Origin: Duganella sp. 1411
GTDB taxonomy: Bacteria; Pseudomonadota; Gammaproteobacteria; Burkholderiales; Burkholderiaceae_D
NCBI RefSeq assembly: GCF_017833525.1
Contig: NZ_JAFICD010000004.1
Span: forward strand, 124,001-188,000
Direction: 5' to 3'
DNA length: 64,000 nt
Shown here: positions 34,127 to 41,969 of the stretch, piece after piece
Layout: each line of letters begins with the position of its first letter
Numbering within the stretch: the stretch's first letter is position 1
Program-made: the position numbers and the translations under genes
Notes under the pieces: generated by a model
Database searches by the model: none
What the model was told of the DNA's origin: nothing
The model's input: only the letters and a program-made list of their open reading frames with translations

Positions 34127-36607
34127 TTACCATTTGTAGTTGGCCCGCACGTAGTAGTAGCCACCGTTGATGCCGAACGGCGAGAACGACGGCAGCACCG
34201 TCACCGCCGCGTTGTCCAGCGCGGCGCGCTGGTCGGCCAGCAGCGCCGGATTGACGCCGTTCGGGTAGGTGTTGAACAGGTTGTTGGCGCCCACCGCCAG
34301 CGACCACGCCGGATTGACCTTGTAACCGACTTCCAGATCGGTGATCGCCTTGGCCTTGATCTCGGTCTTGTGATAGACCGAGCCGTCTTCGCTGCCGTAG
34401 TCGTTCGACTTGCCGTAGATCGCCTCGCGCAGGTTGATGGTCCAGTCGCCGATCTTCCACAGCGCGCCCAGGTTGACGCGCAGTTTCGGCGAGGCCGTCT
34501 CCAGGTTCGAGATGGCGGTCTTGTCGAGCAGCGTTTGCGGCAGCAGCTGCGCCGGCGCCTGGTTGATCTTGGTGACTTCAACCTTGTTGTAGTTGGCCGC
34601 GATCGACCAGTCCACGCGGCCGTAGGCGCCGTAGTTCTCGTTCAGCGTGGTGACGAACTCCAGTCCCCGGCTGCGGGTGTTGACCGCGTTCGAGAAGATG
34701 TTGATGCCGGTCTGGCTGACGGTACTGTCGAGCACATTGCCGTTGGCCAGGATCGCCGCCGTCACGGCCGGCGAGTTGACCGCGCCGCCGGAGCCGTACA
34801 AGGAGCCGGAACCGACGATGCGGTCGCGGATCTTGATCTGGTAGACGTCGAACGTGATATTCAGATTGCTGGCCGGGTTGAGCACCATGCCCAGACTCAG
34901 GTTGGTGGACGCTTCCGGTTTGAGGCCGTCGACGCCGACCAGGCGCGCGCCCGGCGAATTGGGCGCCAGCTGCACGAAGGCGCTGGTCGGGCCGACGTTG
35001 GTGGCCGAGTAGTACGATTCGGCCAGGGTCGGCGCGCGGAAGCCGTTGCTGAAGGTGCCGCGCACCGCCGCCGCCGGCGTCAGGTCGTAGCGCGAAGTGA
35101 GCTTGCCGACCCTGGCGCTGCCGAAGTCGGAGAAGTGCTCGTAGCGCCCCGCCAGATCGACCGTCAGGTCCTTGATCGGATTGCCGGCGATGTCGATGTA
35201 GGCGGCCTTGTTGGTGCGGCGGTGGCTGCCCGCGTCGGTCAGCGAGAAGCCCGGATAGGACTGCGAGCCTTCCTTGTAGCGCGAGGCCGGGTCGCCGGCC
35301 TGGATCTCGTACTTGTCGATGCGGTGCTCGATGCCGCCGGCGATGGTGAGCGGCTTGCTCCAGCCGACATCGACCTCGCGGCTCGCCTCCAGCGACGTGG
35401 TCAGCTGGCTGGCGATGAAGGCGCCGGCCTTGAACACCGCCGGCGAGTAGCCGGTGTCCTTGAACAGCGAGACGTTGGTCGAATCCTCGACGCCGATCTC
35501 GGACTTGTCGCGGCCATAGGTGGTGCTCAGGTCCAGGTTCCAGTCGGCCAGCTTGCCCTTGACGCCGCCGGTCCAGGCGAAGTCCTTCTGGTTGATCTTC
35601 TCCTTCGGCGAGAAGCCTTGCGGGTACATGACCGGGATGCGGGTCGGCAGGCGGTAGTTCTCGTAGGCGCGCGCCACCTTCTCGCCGTAGGTGGCGATGC
35701 TGTAGATCTGCGCATCCTTGGTGACGTCCCAGCCGAAGTTGGCCGCCAACACCTGCAGGTGGTACTGGGCGTCGCCCTGGATCTTGTTCAGGTACGGATA
35801 GCCGGGGATCGAGGTCATGTTCGGCGCGGCGGCCATGTTGCCCGGATCGATGACGCGCGGGTCGATGCCGCCACGGTCGCTGTAGCCGTGGTACTTCGAT
35901 TCGGCCGTCACGCTCAGGAAGGCGTCCTTGAACGGCTCGAAGCCGACGTTGGCCGAGGCGCCGGCGGTCTTGCCGCCGCCGTCCCAGTAGCCGCCGCCGG
36001 TGGCCGAGGCGGTGCCGCCATGGTCGTTCGATTTGAGGATGATGTTGATCACGCCGGCGATGGCGTCGGAGCCGTATTGGGCCGCCGCGCCGTCCTGCAG
36101 CACCTCGATATGGTCGATCGCCGACACCGGGATGAAGTTCAGGTCCGCCGCCGCGCCGCCCTGGTACGGGCCGCCCAGCACGGCCAGGTTGGCGGTGCCG
36201 TGGCGCCGTTTGCCGTTGATCAGCACCAGCGTGTTGTTCGGGCTCAGGCCGCGCAGGCGGGCCGACAGCGTCAGGTTGGCGGTGTCGCCGCCGAAGGCCT
36301 GGGCGGTGAACGACGGCAGGTTCTGGGCCAGCGCCTGGATCAGGTCCGGCTGGCCGGTGCGCATCAGCGAGGCCGAGTCGAGCACCTGGATCGGCGAGGC
36401 GCTGTTCTCGGCCTTCATGCCGCTCGAGCGGGTACCGGTGACGATCACCGAGCCGGCCGAGGCGGCCGGGTTGGCGTCCGCCGGCGCGGCGGCGACGTCC
36501 TCGGCGCCGGCATCGGCCGGCGACGCAGGGCTGGCGGCATGCGCGGCGCCCATGGCCAGGGTGGACAACACGGCGGCGACGCCGATCTTGAGTGTGGCCT
36601 TATGCAT
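34127..36607 (-). CDS. TonB-dependent receptor of the amine-oxidation operon
   Basis: An 826-residue outer-membrane receptor with a signal peptide (1-24), an Ala/Pro-rich linker, a plug (about 50-190: VIVTGTRSSG, RLRGLSPNNTLVLINGKRRH, GAAAQYGSDAIAGVINIIL) and a barrel ending with an aromatic-rich YYYVRANYKW. There is no signalling extension. It is the fourth gene of an operon after a flavin amine oxidase, cytochrome c and exported RidA, suggesting import of the amine-containing substrate or of a metal needed by the enzymes. It resembles the third TBDT of the window (57967) in plug sequence. Confidence 0.92.
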   Translation of the reverse strand: MHKATLKIGVAAVLSTLAMGAAHAASPASPADAGAEDVAAAPADANPAASAGSVIVTGTRSSGMKAENSASPIQVLDSASLMRTGQPDLIQALAQNLPSFTAQAFGGDTANLTLSARLRGLSPNNTLVLINGKRRHGTANLAVLGGPYQGGAAADLNFIPVSAIDHIEVLQDGAAAQYGSDAIAGVINIILKSNDHGGTASATGGGYWDGGGKTAGASANVGFEPFKDAFLSVTAESKYHGYSDRGGIDPRVIDPGNMAAAPNMTSIPGYPYLNKIQGDAQYHLQVLAANFGWDVTKDAQIYSIATYGEKVARAYENYRLPTRIPVMYPQGFSPKEKINQKDFAWTGGVKGKLADWNLDLSTTYGRDKSEIGVEDSTNVSLFKDTGYSPAVFKAGAFIASQLTTSLEASREVDVGWSKPLTIAGGIEHRIDKYEIQAGDPASRYKEGSQSYPGFSLTDAGSHRRTNKAAYIDIAGNPIKDLTVDLAGRYEHFSDFGSARVGKLTSRYDLTPAAAVRGTFSNGFRAPTLAESYYSATNVGPTSAFVQLAPNSPGARLVGVDGLKPEASTNLSLGMVLNPASNLNITFDVYQIKIRDRIVGSGSLYGSGGAVNSPAVTAAILANGNVLDSTVSQTGINIFSNAVNTRSRGLEFVTTLNENYGAYGRVDWSIAANYNKVEVTKINQAPAQLLPQTLLDKTAISNLETASPKLRVNLGALWKIGDWTINLREAIYGKSNDYGSEDGSVYHKTEIKAKAITDLEVGYKVNPAWSLAVGANNLFNTYPNGVNPALLADQRAALDNAAVTVLPSFSPFGINGGYYYVRANYKW

Positions 36608-36665
36608 ATTTAAATCCCCAGTTGAATAATAAGAAAAGTAAGACCTGAACCCGAACCTGCAGCGT

Positions 36666-37211
36666 TTATTTTTTGGCGGCGACCACCTCGATCTCGACCA
36701 GCCAGCCCGGGTTGCTCAAGCCGGCCACCTGCACCACGGCGCGCGCCGGCAGGTTGGGCTGGGCGCCGCCGAAGTACTGGGTGTAGGCCTCCATGAAGCC
36801 CTTGGTGTCGCCCTTGCCGCCCTTGGCCGGATCGCCGACCAGGAACACGGTCATCTTGACGACGTCCGACATCTCCAGCTTCATGCCCTCGAGGATCTCC
36901 TTGATCTTCTTGAGCACCGTCTCGGACTGGGTCTTGGTGTCGCCGAAGGCGGCCAGCGAGTCCGGCGCGGCGGTCGTGTCGATCACCGCCGGCACCTGGC
37001 CGCTGATGAAGTGGATGGTGGCGGTGGGCGGCACCGTCACCGCCAGCGCGATCGGGAAGTCGGAGTTGGGAATCTTGTGGCGGACGATGTCGGCCGCCTT
37101 GGGCGCCTTGGCGGCGGCCATCGCCGACGGCGCCGCCAGCAGGCCGACGGCGGCGGGGATCAACAGCGCGCTTACTGCGTTCTTCAATGCGTGGGTCAAA
37201 GCTTTGTTCAT
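36666..37211 (-). CDS. Exported RidA/YjgF-family imine deaminase
   Basis: A 181-residue RidA-family protein. The catalytic-site Arg157 (LPARAVVQVAG) and Glu at 173/175 (VEIEVVA) match enamine/imine hydrolases. Unlike cytosolic RidA (about 130 residues) it has an N-terminal extension with a signal peptide (1-32, ending AMAA), placing it in the periplasm. It lies between a cytochrome c gene (24-bp gap) and a TBDT gene (58-bp gap). Hydrolysis of imines released by the Tat-exported amine oxidase upstream is the natural role. Confidence 0.88.
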   Translation of the reverse strand: MNKALTHALKNAVSALLIPAAVGLLAAPSAMAAAKAPKAADIVRHKIPNSDFPIALAVTVPPTATIHFISGQVPAVIDTTAAPDSLAAFGDTKTQSETVLKKIKEILEGMKLEMSDVVKMTVFLVGDPAKGGKGDTKGFMEAYTQYFGGAQPNLPARAVVQVAGLSNPGWLVEIEVVAAKK

Positions 37212-37235
37212 GGTCTCGTCTCTCTTTGGTTGTGA

Positions 37236-37688
37236 TCAGTGTTTGTTCGACATCTCGGCGCTGCCGAAATGGGCCACGCCCAGCGTGTCGCGCAGCTTGA
37301 GCACCTCGGCCTCGGTCAGCGCGTCGGCCTTGTTGCCCCAGCTCGAGCGCACATAGGTCAGGATCGCGGCCATGTCGGCGTCGCTGATGTTCTCGCTGAA
37401 GTCGGGCATGCCGCCGCGCCCCTTGAGCAGCACGGTGGCCACGTCGGCGTGCTCGCCGGTGACGAACTTGCTGCCGGCGAGCGCGGGAAACGCGCCCGGG
37501 ATGCCCTTGCCGGTGGCCTGGTGGCAGGCCGCGCAGTTTTTCAGGAACAGCGCCTTGCCGTCCGGCGCCGGCGCCGGGCTTTGCGCCCGCGACGGCGCCG
37601 TGGCCGCCGCCGCGAGGCCCGCCACGATCACCATCGCGGCCTTGAGCAGCGTATCTCTCATACCTCTCATACCTCTCATTCCCCTCAT
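37236..37688 (-). CDS. Periplasmic c-type cytochrome
   Basis: A 150-residue monoheme cytochrome c. A signal peptide ends near residue 35 (PSRAQS). Heme attachment is at C52-A-A-C55-H56, and the distal Met94 lies in GGMPDF. Its start overlaps the amine oxidase stop (ATGA), arguing for stoichiometric expression and electron transfer from that enzyme; the precedent is nicotine oxidoreductase NicA2 with its cytochrome CycN. The first codons carry a 9-bp repeat, so four in-frame ATGs occur within 30 bp (MRGMRGMRGMRD). Confidence 0.9.
   Translation of the reverse strand: MRGMRGMRGMRDTLLKAAMVIVAGLAAAATAPSRAQSPAPAPDGKALFLKNCAACHQATGKGIPGAFPALAGSKFVTGEHADVATVLLKGRGGMPDFSENISDADMAAILTYVRSSWGNKADALTEAEVLKLRDTLGVAHFGSAEMSNKH
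37661..37688 (-). repeat. 9-bp tandem repeat with four start codons
   Basis: Read on the coding strand, three consecutive 9-nt units (ATGAGGGGA, ATGAGAGGT, ATGAGAGGT) followed by ATGAGAGAT place ATG every 9 nt. Each unit also carries a GAGG-like purine core that could serve as a ribosome site for a later ATG. Copy-number slippage would keep the frame. Confidence 0.7.
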
Positions 37689-39292
37689 GCGCTGGCCCTA
37701 GCGTGGATTTTGGCGATCTGCTGCCACGCCGATTCGATCGCGCCGGCCTGCCAGCCGGTCAGGTAGCTCAGGTGCTCGCCGGCCAGCATGACGCGGCCCT
37801 CGCCCTCGAGCAGCGTCGGATAGGCGGCCGCGCGGGTCTTGTCGGTCCATTCGGCCCAGCCGCCCAGGTTGTACTGCACGCGGTGCCACGCCACCGAGAA
37901 CGCGGTCTCGTACTCGTCGCGGTACTGCGGGAAGATCTTCTGGCCGGCGGCGACGGCGAATTCGGCGCGCTCGGACGGCGTCAGCGCGCTGACCTCGATG
38001 GCGGCCGTCTGGTACTGGTAGTAGCCGAGCAAAACGCCCTTCTTCTTTTGCCAGCCGTACGACGGCATCGAGATGGTGTTGATGCCTTTGAGGTCGGTGA
38101 GCACGTGGCCGCCGTAGATATGGTCGTCCTCCTCCCAGAAGCGGCGCTTCATCTGCAGGCCGATCTTGCCGACCGGCGCGTAGGCCACGGTGGCGACGGC
38201 CTTCTTGAAACCGTCGGAGAAATCGGTGTCGATCTGGCGCAGCACCGACAGCGGGATGGTGCACAGGCAGTAGTCGGCCGTCACGCTGCCGGCCTTGCCG
38301 GTGGCGGTATCCTTGAAGGCGATGGTGACGCCCTTGTCGTTCTGGCGGATGGTCTGCACCTCGGAGCGGTAGCGGATCACCTTGCCCACGCGCTTTTCGA
38401 ACGCCTTCGGGATCGCGTCCATGCCGCCCACCGGCTGGAACATCGTCGCCTGCATCGGGAAGTCCTGCACCGCGCTGTAGACGTTGCCCAGCTTGGACGC
38501 CAGCAGGTCCTTGAAGCCCAGCGGGTCGGACTGCTTGCCCGGCCCCGGCTCCATGCCGGCGCCCGGGTTGACGGCGAAGCCGCGGCCGGTGCGGCCCTTG
38601 TATTGCAGGTCGGCGCCGGCCAGTTGGCCCTCGTGCGCCAGGTAGTCGAGCAGCAGGCGCTTGTCGTCGGCCGTCAGTTCGGCGTCGAGCTGGCTGTTCT
38701 TGGCCGACTTGGCCAGCAGCTCGCTGACGTGGCCGCGCATGTCGGCCTTGATCTCCTTGATGCGCAGGCGCTTGCCGGAAAAGGGTCCGGCGTTTTCGGA
38801 GTACACATAGGAGTGGTCGTTTTCGTTGACCATCACCTCCAGCGGCACCTCGAACAGGCGCGTGTAGTGCAAGGTGGACTGGTGGTGCAGCGGGATGCGC
38901 CACGGGCCGTGGTTGATGTAGTGGCCGTCGTCGAAGGCGCAGGTCTGTTTTTCGCCGCCCAATTCGGTCAGGCTGAAGCCCTTGCGCGCGGTCTGGCAAC
39001 GGCCGCCGGCGAAGGCGCGCGCCTCGAGGATCTGGCACTGGTAGCCCAGCTTGCCCAGCTCATAGGCGGCGGTCAGCCCGGCCAGGCCGGCGCCGAGGAT
39101 CACCACCTTCTTGCCCTTGCCGCTGCCGCTGAGCTCCGGCGGCGCCGACGCCGTCGAGCCGATGCCCATGCCCCAGGCGTTCATGGTATTTAACAGCAAT
39201 CCGGTGCCGCCGACAGCGGCCGCCCGGTACAGGAAGTCCCTTCTGGTAAACGAACTAAACGATTTAAACTGTTTTACTGTTTTGCTATCCAT
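37685..39292 (-). CDS. Tat-exported flavin monoamine/amino acid oxidase family protein
   Basis: A 535-residue FAD enzyme. A twin-arginine signal (residues 16-30, FTRRDFLYRAAAVGG) directs folded export. The FAD-binding Rossmann motif VVILGAGLAGLTAAYEL occurs at about 69-85, with LEARAFAGGRC next, and the C-terminal FAD motif GRVMLAGEHLSYLTGWQAGAIESA near 490-515. The family oxidises amines or L-amino acids to imines. The coupled cytochrome gene suggests a dehydrogenase rather than an O2-using oxidase. It is the first gene of the operon; the promoter must lie in 39293-39450. Confidence 0.92.
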   Translation of the reverse strand: MDSKTVKQFKSFSSFTRRDFLYRAAAVGGTGLLLNTMNAWGMGIGSTASAPPELSGSGKGKKVVILGAGLAGLTAAYELGKLGYQCQILEARAFAGGRCQTARKGFSLTELGGEKQTCAFDDGHYINHGPWRIPLHHQSTLHYTRLFEVPLEVMVNENDHSYVYSENAGPFSGKRLRIKEIKADMRGHVSELLAKSAKNSQLDAELTADDKRLLLDYLAHEGQLAGADLQYKGRTGRGFAVNPGAGMEPGPGKQSDPLGFKDLLASKLGNVYSAVQDFPMQATMFQPVGGMDAIPKAFEKRVGKVIRYRSEVQTIRQNDKGVTIAFKDTATGKAGSVTADYCLCTIPLSVLRQIDTDFSDGFKKAVATVAYAPVGKIGLQMKRRFWEEDDHIYGGHVLTDLKGINTISMPSYGWQKKKGVLLGYYQYQTAAIEVSALTPSERAEFAVAAGQKIFPQYRDEYETAFSVAWHRVQYNLGGWAEWTDKTRAAAYPTLLEGEGRVMLAGEHLSYLTGWQAGAIESAWQQIAKIHARASA

Positions 39293-39685
39293 CTGCTTTC
39301 CTCACCAGTCTGCCTGAAATAACCCCGGGTCACTTGCTTCCCCATAGTTCCAATCTAGCAAGGCTCGTGCCACGAGATGAAACCAAAACAAACATGCTTC
39401 AACGAGAAAGTAAGCCTTATGCCACAAGGCCTCCTGACATTGAACAATGTTCTTACATGCGCGCCTTGAGCGGTATCGAAGCACGCCGGAAAGCGTCGCC
39501 GGCGACAAACTTTATTTACGCGAAACAGACTTTATTTGCGGCGCGGCGCCGAGCGCGGGCGCCGGCCGGGCGGCGTGGCGGCGAGCGCGCGGCGAGGGGG
39601 CGCACCAGCAAGTGGCACGTGTCGGAAGACGGGGTTGGGGGAATGCACGACGCTGGACCGCGCCGCCGGCGGCGGCGCGGCGGGA
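39293..39685. other. Intergenic region upstream of the amine-oxidase operon
   Basis: No coding region is supported; the open frames here are shadows. The part next to the amine oxidase is AT-richer. A perfect inverted repeat, ACATTG-AA-CAATGT, lies at 39437-39450 and could be an operator. Two direct repeats starting ACTTTATTT are at 39509 and 39529, exactly 20 bp apart, near the end of the TnsB-like gene. The last 140 bp are strongly GC-rich. Confidence 0.45.
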
Positions 39686-41524
39686 TCAGCCGGCGAAGCT
39701 GGCGAAGGCCGGCGCGCCCGCGCGCGCCGCCGATGGCGCGGGGGTGGACGTTGGCGCCTCGCGCGGCAGGCGCGCGATTTCCTCGGCCGACAGGTGGCGC
39801 TGGGCGGCGCAGGCGTCGTCCAGGTGGCAGGCGTGGAACTGCATCGGCGCGGCCGGATCGAGCAGGTAGACCATGTCCAGATTGGACGGGTCGTAGGCGA
39901 CCTTGACGCCCCACTGCCCGCGCAGGCGGGCGCGGTCGAACCAGCGCTCGTTGATGGCGCGCGCGCAGGTGTAAGTACTTTCGAACAGGCGGATGCCGTC
40001 GACGGTGACCTGCGCCGGCGCCACCGGCATCAGGCTGCAGCGGATCAGGTGCTCGGGATAGGTTTTAAGGCTGCCGCCGCGATGCTGCACGCCCCAGTCC
40101 CACAGCTGGCGCGGGGTGGCGTTGCCGGCGTGGCGCAAGGGGTGGCGGTTGTTGTAGTACAGGATGCAGTCGATGACGATGCGGCTGAACTGCTCCAGAT
40201 CGAGCACGCCGTCGAGGCGGCACGGCGCGCCGTCGTCGTTGGGCGCCAGCAGGCGGAATCGTTTTTCCAGCACCGCCTTCCAGTCGGACGGGCCGTCGTC
40301 GACGGCGACGCAGCGCAGGTTGAAGTTGTTGAGCAGGGTTTGGCCCATGACCGCGGCGCCGCCGTCCCCGCCGGCCGTCAGCGCGGCGTTGGCGAACAGG
40401 GTTTCGGGCAGGTGGCGGCACGGCCACTGGGCCGCCTCGATGCGGCGGCCGAACTGCTGGCTGAAGCGCTGCTTGTCGGCGCCGCAGTTGGCCAGCGCCA
40501 GCATCGCCTGCGGCCAGCTGGCCGGGCCCATGCCGATGTAGACGCCGGTCACCAGGCGGCTGAACGAATCGAGCGCCAGATAGACGCGCGGACGGCCGAT
40601 GGCCTGCTGGCGGTCGGCGCGCGAGACCAGCTGCACTTCGGCGCAGACGGCGTCCAGGTAGAAGCCGGCGCCGGGACGGCCCGGCGGCAACGACTGCGGC
40701 GACAGCGCGGGCGCCGGCGGCTCCACGCTCTCGCCGCCGCGGCGGGCCACCTCCGGCGGGCGGTCGTCGTCGTGGTCGAGCCAGTAGTTGAACTGGCCGA
40801 AGGTCGGCAGCACGGCGTTGCGGCCGGCCGGCGTGGTCAGCACGCGGCCCGATTCGGCGTCGATGCGGCGCTCGACGAAAAACTCGTCGAGCATCTGCTG
40901 GTAGGCGCCCAGGCGCGAGAACTTGGCGTGGCCGGCGGCGTAGCGCGCGGTGGCGACGCGGAAGGTGCGGCGGATTTCCTCGTCGGCGTTCAGGCCCGGC
41001 CCGGCGTCGTCGCCGTTCTTGCGCGGGCGTCCGCGCTTGATGCCGGCCGAGGCCTGGCGCACCTTGCCCTTGCCGCCCGAATTGCAGTAGTCCGGCAGCA
41101 GCGCGTTGGGGGTCTGGCCGCGCTGCCAGTAGCGGCGCAGGTAGCGGTAGATGGTCGGATGCGAGACGCCGTGGGTGCCGGTGGCGCGGGCCACCAGCTG
41201 GCCGCGCTGGCGGGCCTCGTAGATGCCCGGCTCCAGCGCCACCAGCGGTTCGATGATCTCCCAGGCGCGCGCGCGCAGTTGCAGGTGCTTGGCCGGCAGC
41301 AGGTCCTGGCTGACGACCATCAAATACGGGTCGGCCGGCAGCACGCTGGCGCGGCCGGCCCGGATGTCCGCGTGCAGCAGCGACAGTTGGACGAGTTCTA
41401 CATCGGCCGAGCGGGCCGCCACGTCGAAGACATAGGCGTGGCTTTGCTCGGGAGCGATCCACAAAATGCGGACGGTGCGCGGAGACGGATGCGTATAGTG
41501 CAGCAGATCGTTCCGCAGTAGCAT
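39686..41524 (-). CDS. TnsB-like (Mu-type) transposase protein, second catalytic Asp replaced
   Basis: A 612-residue protein collinear with Tn7 TnsB: helix-turn-helix regions (about 80-215), the DDE core (about 285-430) and a Mu-transposase-type C-terminal domain (about 500-570: YDPSNLDMVYLLD). Landmarks match from memory of TnsB: D291 (FYLDAV), IGRPRVYLALDSFSRLVTG, the HLPETLF segment and E420 (KAVLEKRFRLL). At the second acidic position the protein has N379 (FANAAL for ADRGEL), 88 residues after D291 as in TnsB. It may be catalytically dead and domesticated. No tnsA, tnsC or element ends are adjacent; a 44-residue ORF is coupled upstream. Confidence 0.85.
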   Translation of the reverse strand: MLLRNDLLHYTHPSPRTVRILWIAPEQSHAYVFDVAARSADVELVQLSLLHADIRAGRASVLPADPYLMVVSQDLLPAKHLQLRARAWEIIEPLVALEPGIYEARQRGQLVARATGTHGVSHPTIYRYLRRYWQRGQTPNALLPDYCNSGGKGKVRQASAGIKRGRPRKNGDDAGPGLNADEEIRRTFRVATARYAAGHAKFSRLGAYQQMLDEFFVERRIDAESGRVLTTPAGRNAVLPTFGQFNYWLDHDDDRPPEVARRGGESVEPPAPALSPQSLPPGRPGAGFYLDAVCAEVQLVSRADRQQAIGRPRVYLALDSFSRLVTGVYIGMGPASWPQAMLALANCGADKQRFSQQFGRRIEAAQWPCRHLPETLFANAALTAGGDGGAAVMGQTLLNNFNLRCVAVDDGPSDWKAVLEKRFRLLAPNDDGAPCRLDGVLDLEQFSRIVIDCILYYNNRHPLRHAGNATPRQLWDWGVQHRGGSLKTYPEHLIRCSLMPVAPAQVTVDGIRLFESTYTCARAINERWFDRARLRGQWGVKVAYDPSNLDMVYLLDPAAPMQFHACHLDDACAAQRHLSAEEIARLPREAPTSTPAPSAARAGAPAFASFAG

Positions 41525-41658
41525 TAGCGCCCCTTCGAGACGGTGAACGGCCGGCTGTCGACGATGATCGCATACGGGCCGGCCTGATTATGCTCGCGCA
41601 GCATCTGCGGCTTGAGCGAATCGACAAAGGTGTTCCACAGCTTCCTGAATGATGTCAT
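41524..41658 (-). CDS. Small 44-residue protein coupled to the TnsB-like gene
   Basis: ATG 41658 to TAA at 41524-41526 encodes 44 residues, beginning MTSFRKLWNTFVDSLKPQML and ending SRPFTVSKGR. The stop and the TnsB-like start share a base (TAATG), so translation is probably coupled. Composition (aromatic, basic, VDS repeated) looks like a real protein rather than random sequence. I do not recognise it; it could be a remnant of a larger upstream gene or a regulatory peptide. Confidence 0.55.
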   Translation of the reverse strand: MTSFRKLWNTFVDSLKPQMLREHNQAGPYAIIVDSRPFTVSKGR

Positions 41659-41969
41659 CTCAATGCTCCGATCTAAACGACTTGTCTCCAGGTGGAGGCG
41701 CCTGCGCGTGCGCGCCTTTTATAACGATGTGCTATCACATATGCAATAAGCGGGCCAGCCTTGCCAGCGGGCAGCTTCTCCTACGAGAGTCGTTCATGCG
41801 GGGTTTTTCCGGGCCGCTGTTTGCGCCCGCTCAAGCTTTGTTTTGGTGCAACGCAACAGACGTCGCGCACCTTGTCCGTGCAATAACAGGCCGGGTGGGC
41901 GCCAATGAAAACGGGGCCTCGCGGCCCCGTTGATACTGCGGAAATGGCGGGCATGGCGCCCGCGCCGCC
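41659..41969. other. Gap between the helicase and the TnsB-like pair
   Basis: No gene is supported. The right half of the helicase-side sequence contains the terminator at 41910. Near 41730 the sequence TGTG-CTAT-CACA is a small inverted repeat in an AT-rich stretch and may belong to the promoter of the 44-residue ORF. Confidence 0.35.
41910..41931 (-). terminator. Hairpin terminator of the DEAD-box helicase gene
   Basis: AACGGGGCC and GGCCCCGTT form a perfect 9-bp stem around a 4-nt loop, 38 bp after the helicase stop. In the gene's direction it is followed by TTTTC, a short U-run. Confidence 0.65.

Noticed and set aside
37661..37688. Phase-variable switch of the cytochrome gene
   Set aside because: The repeat unit is 9 bp, so gain or loss keeps the frame and cannot switch the gene off.
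39334..39906. A plus-strand gene of 190 codons over the end of the TnsB-like gene
   Set aside because: Its sequence is almost only Arg, Ala, Gly and Pro in the GC-rich part and it overlaps a well-supported gene on the other strand.
39686..41658. A complete Tn7-like transposon
   Set aside because: There is no tnsA, tnsC, tnsD/tniQ, cargo boundary or paired end sequence in the window, and the catalytic residue is altered.
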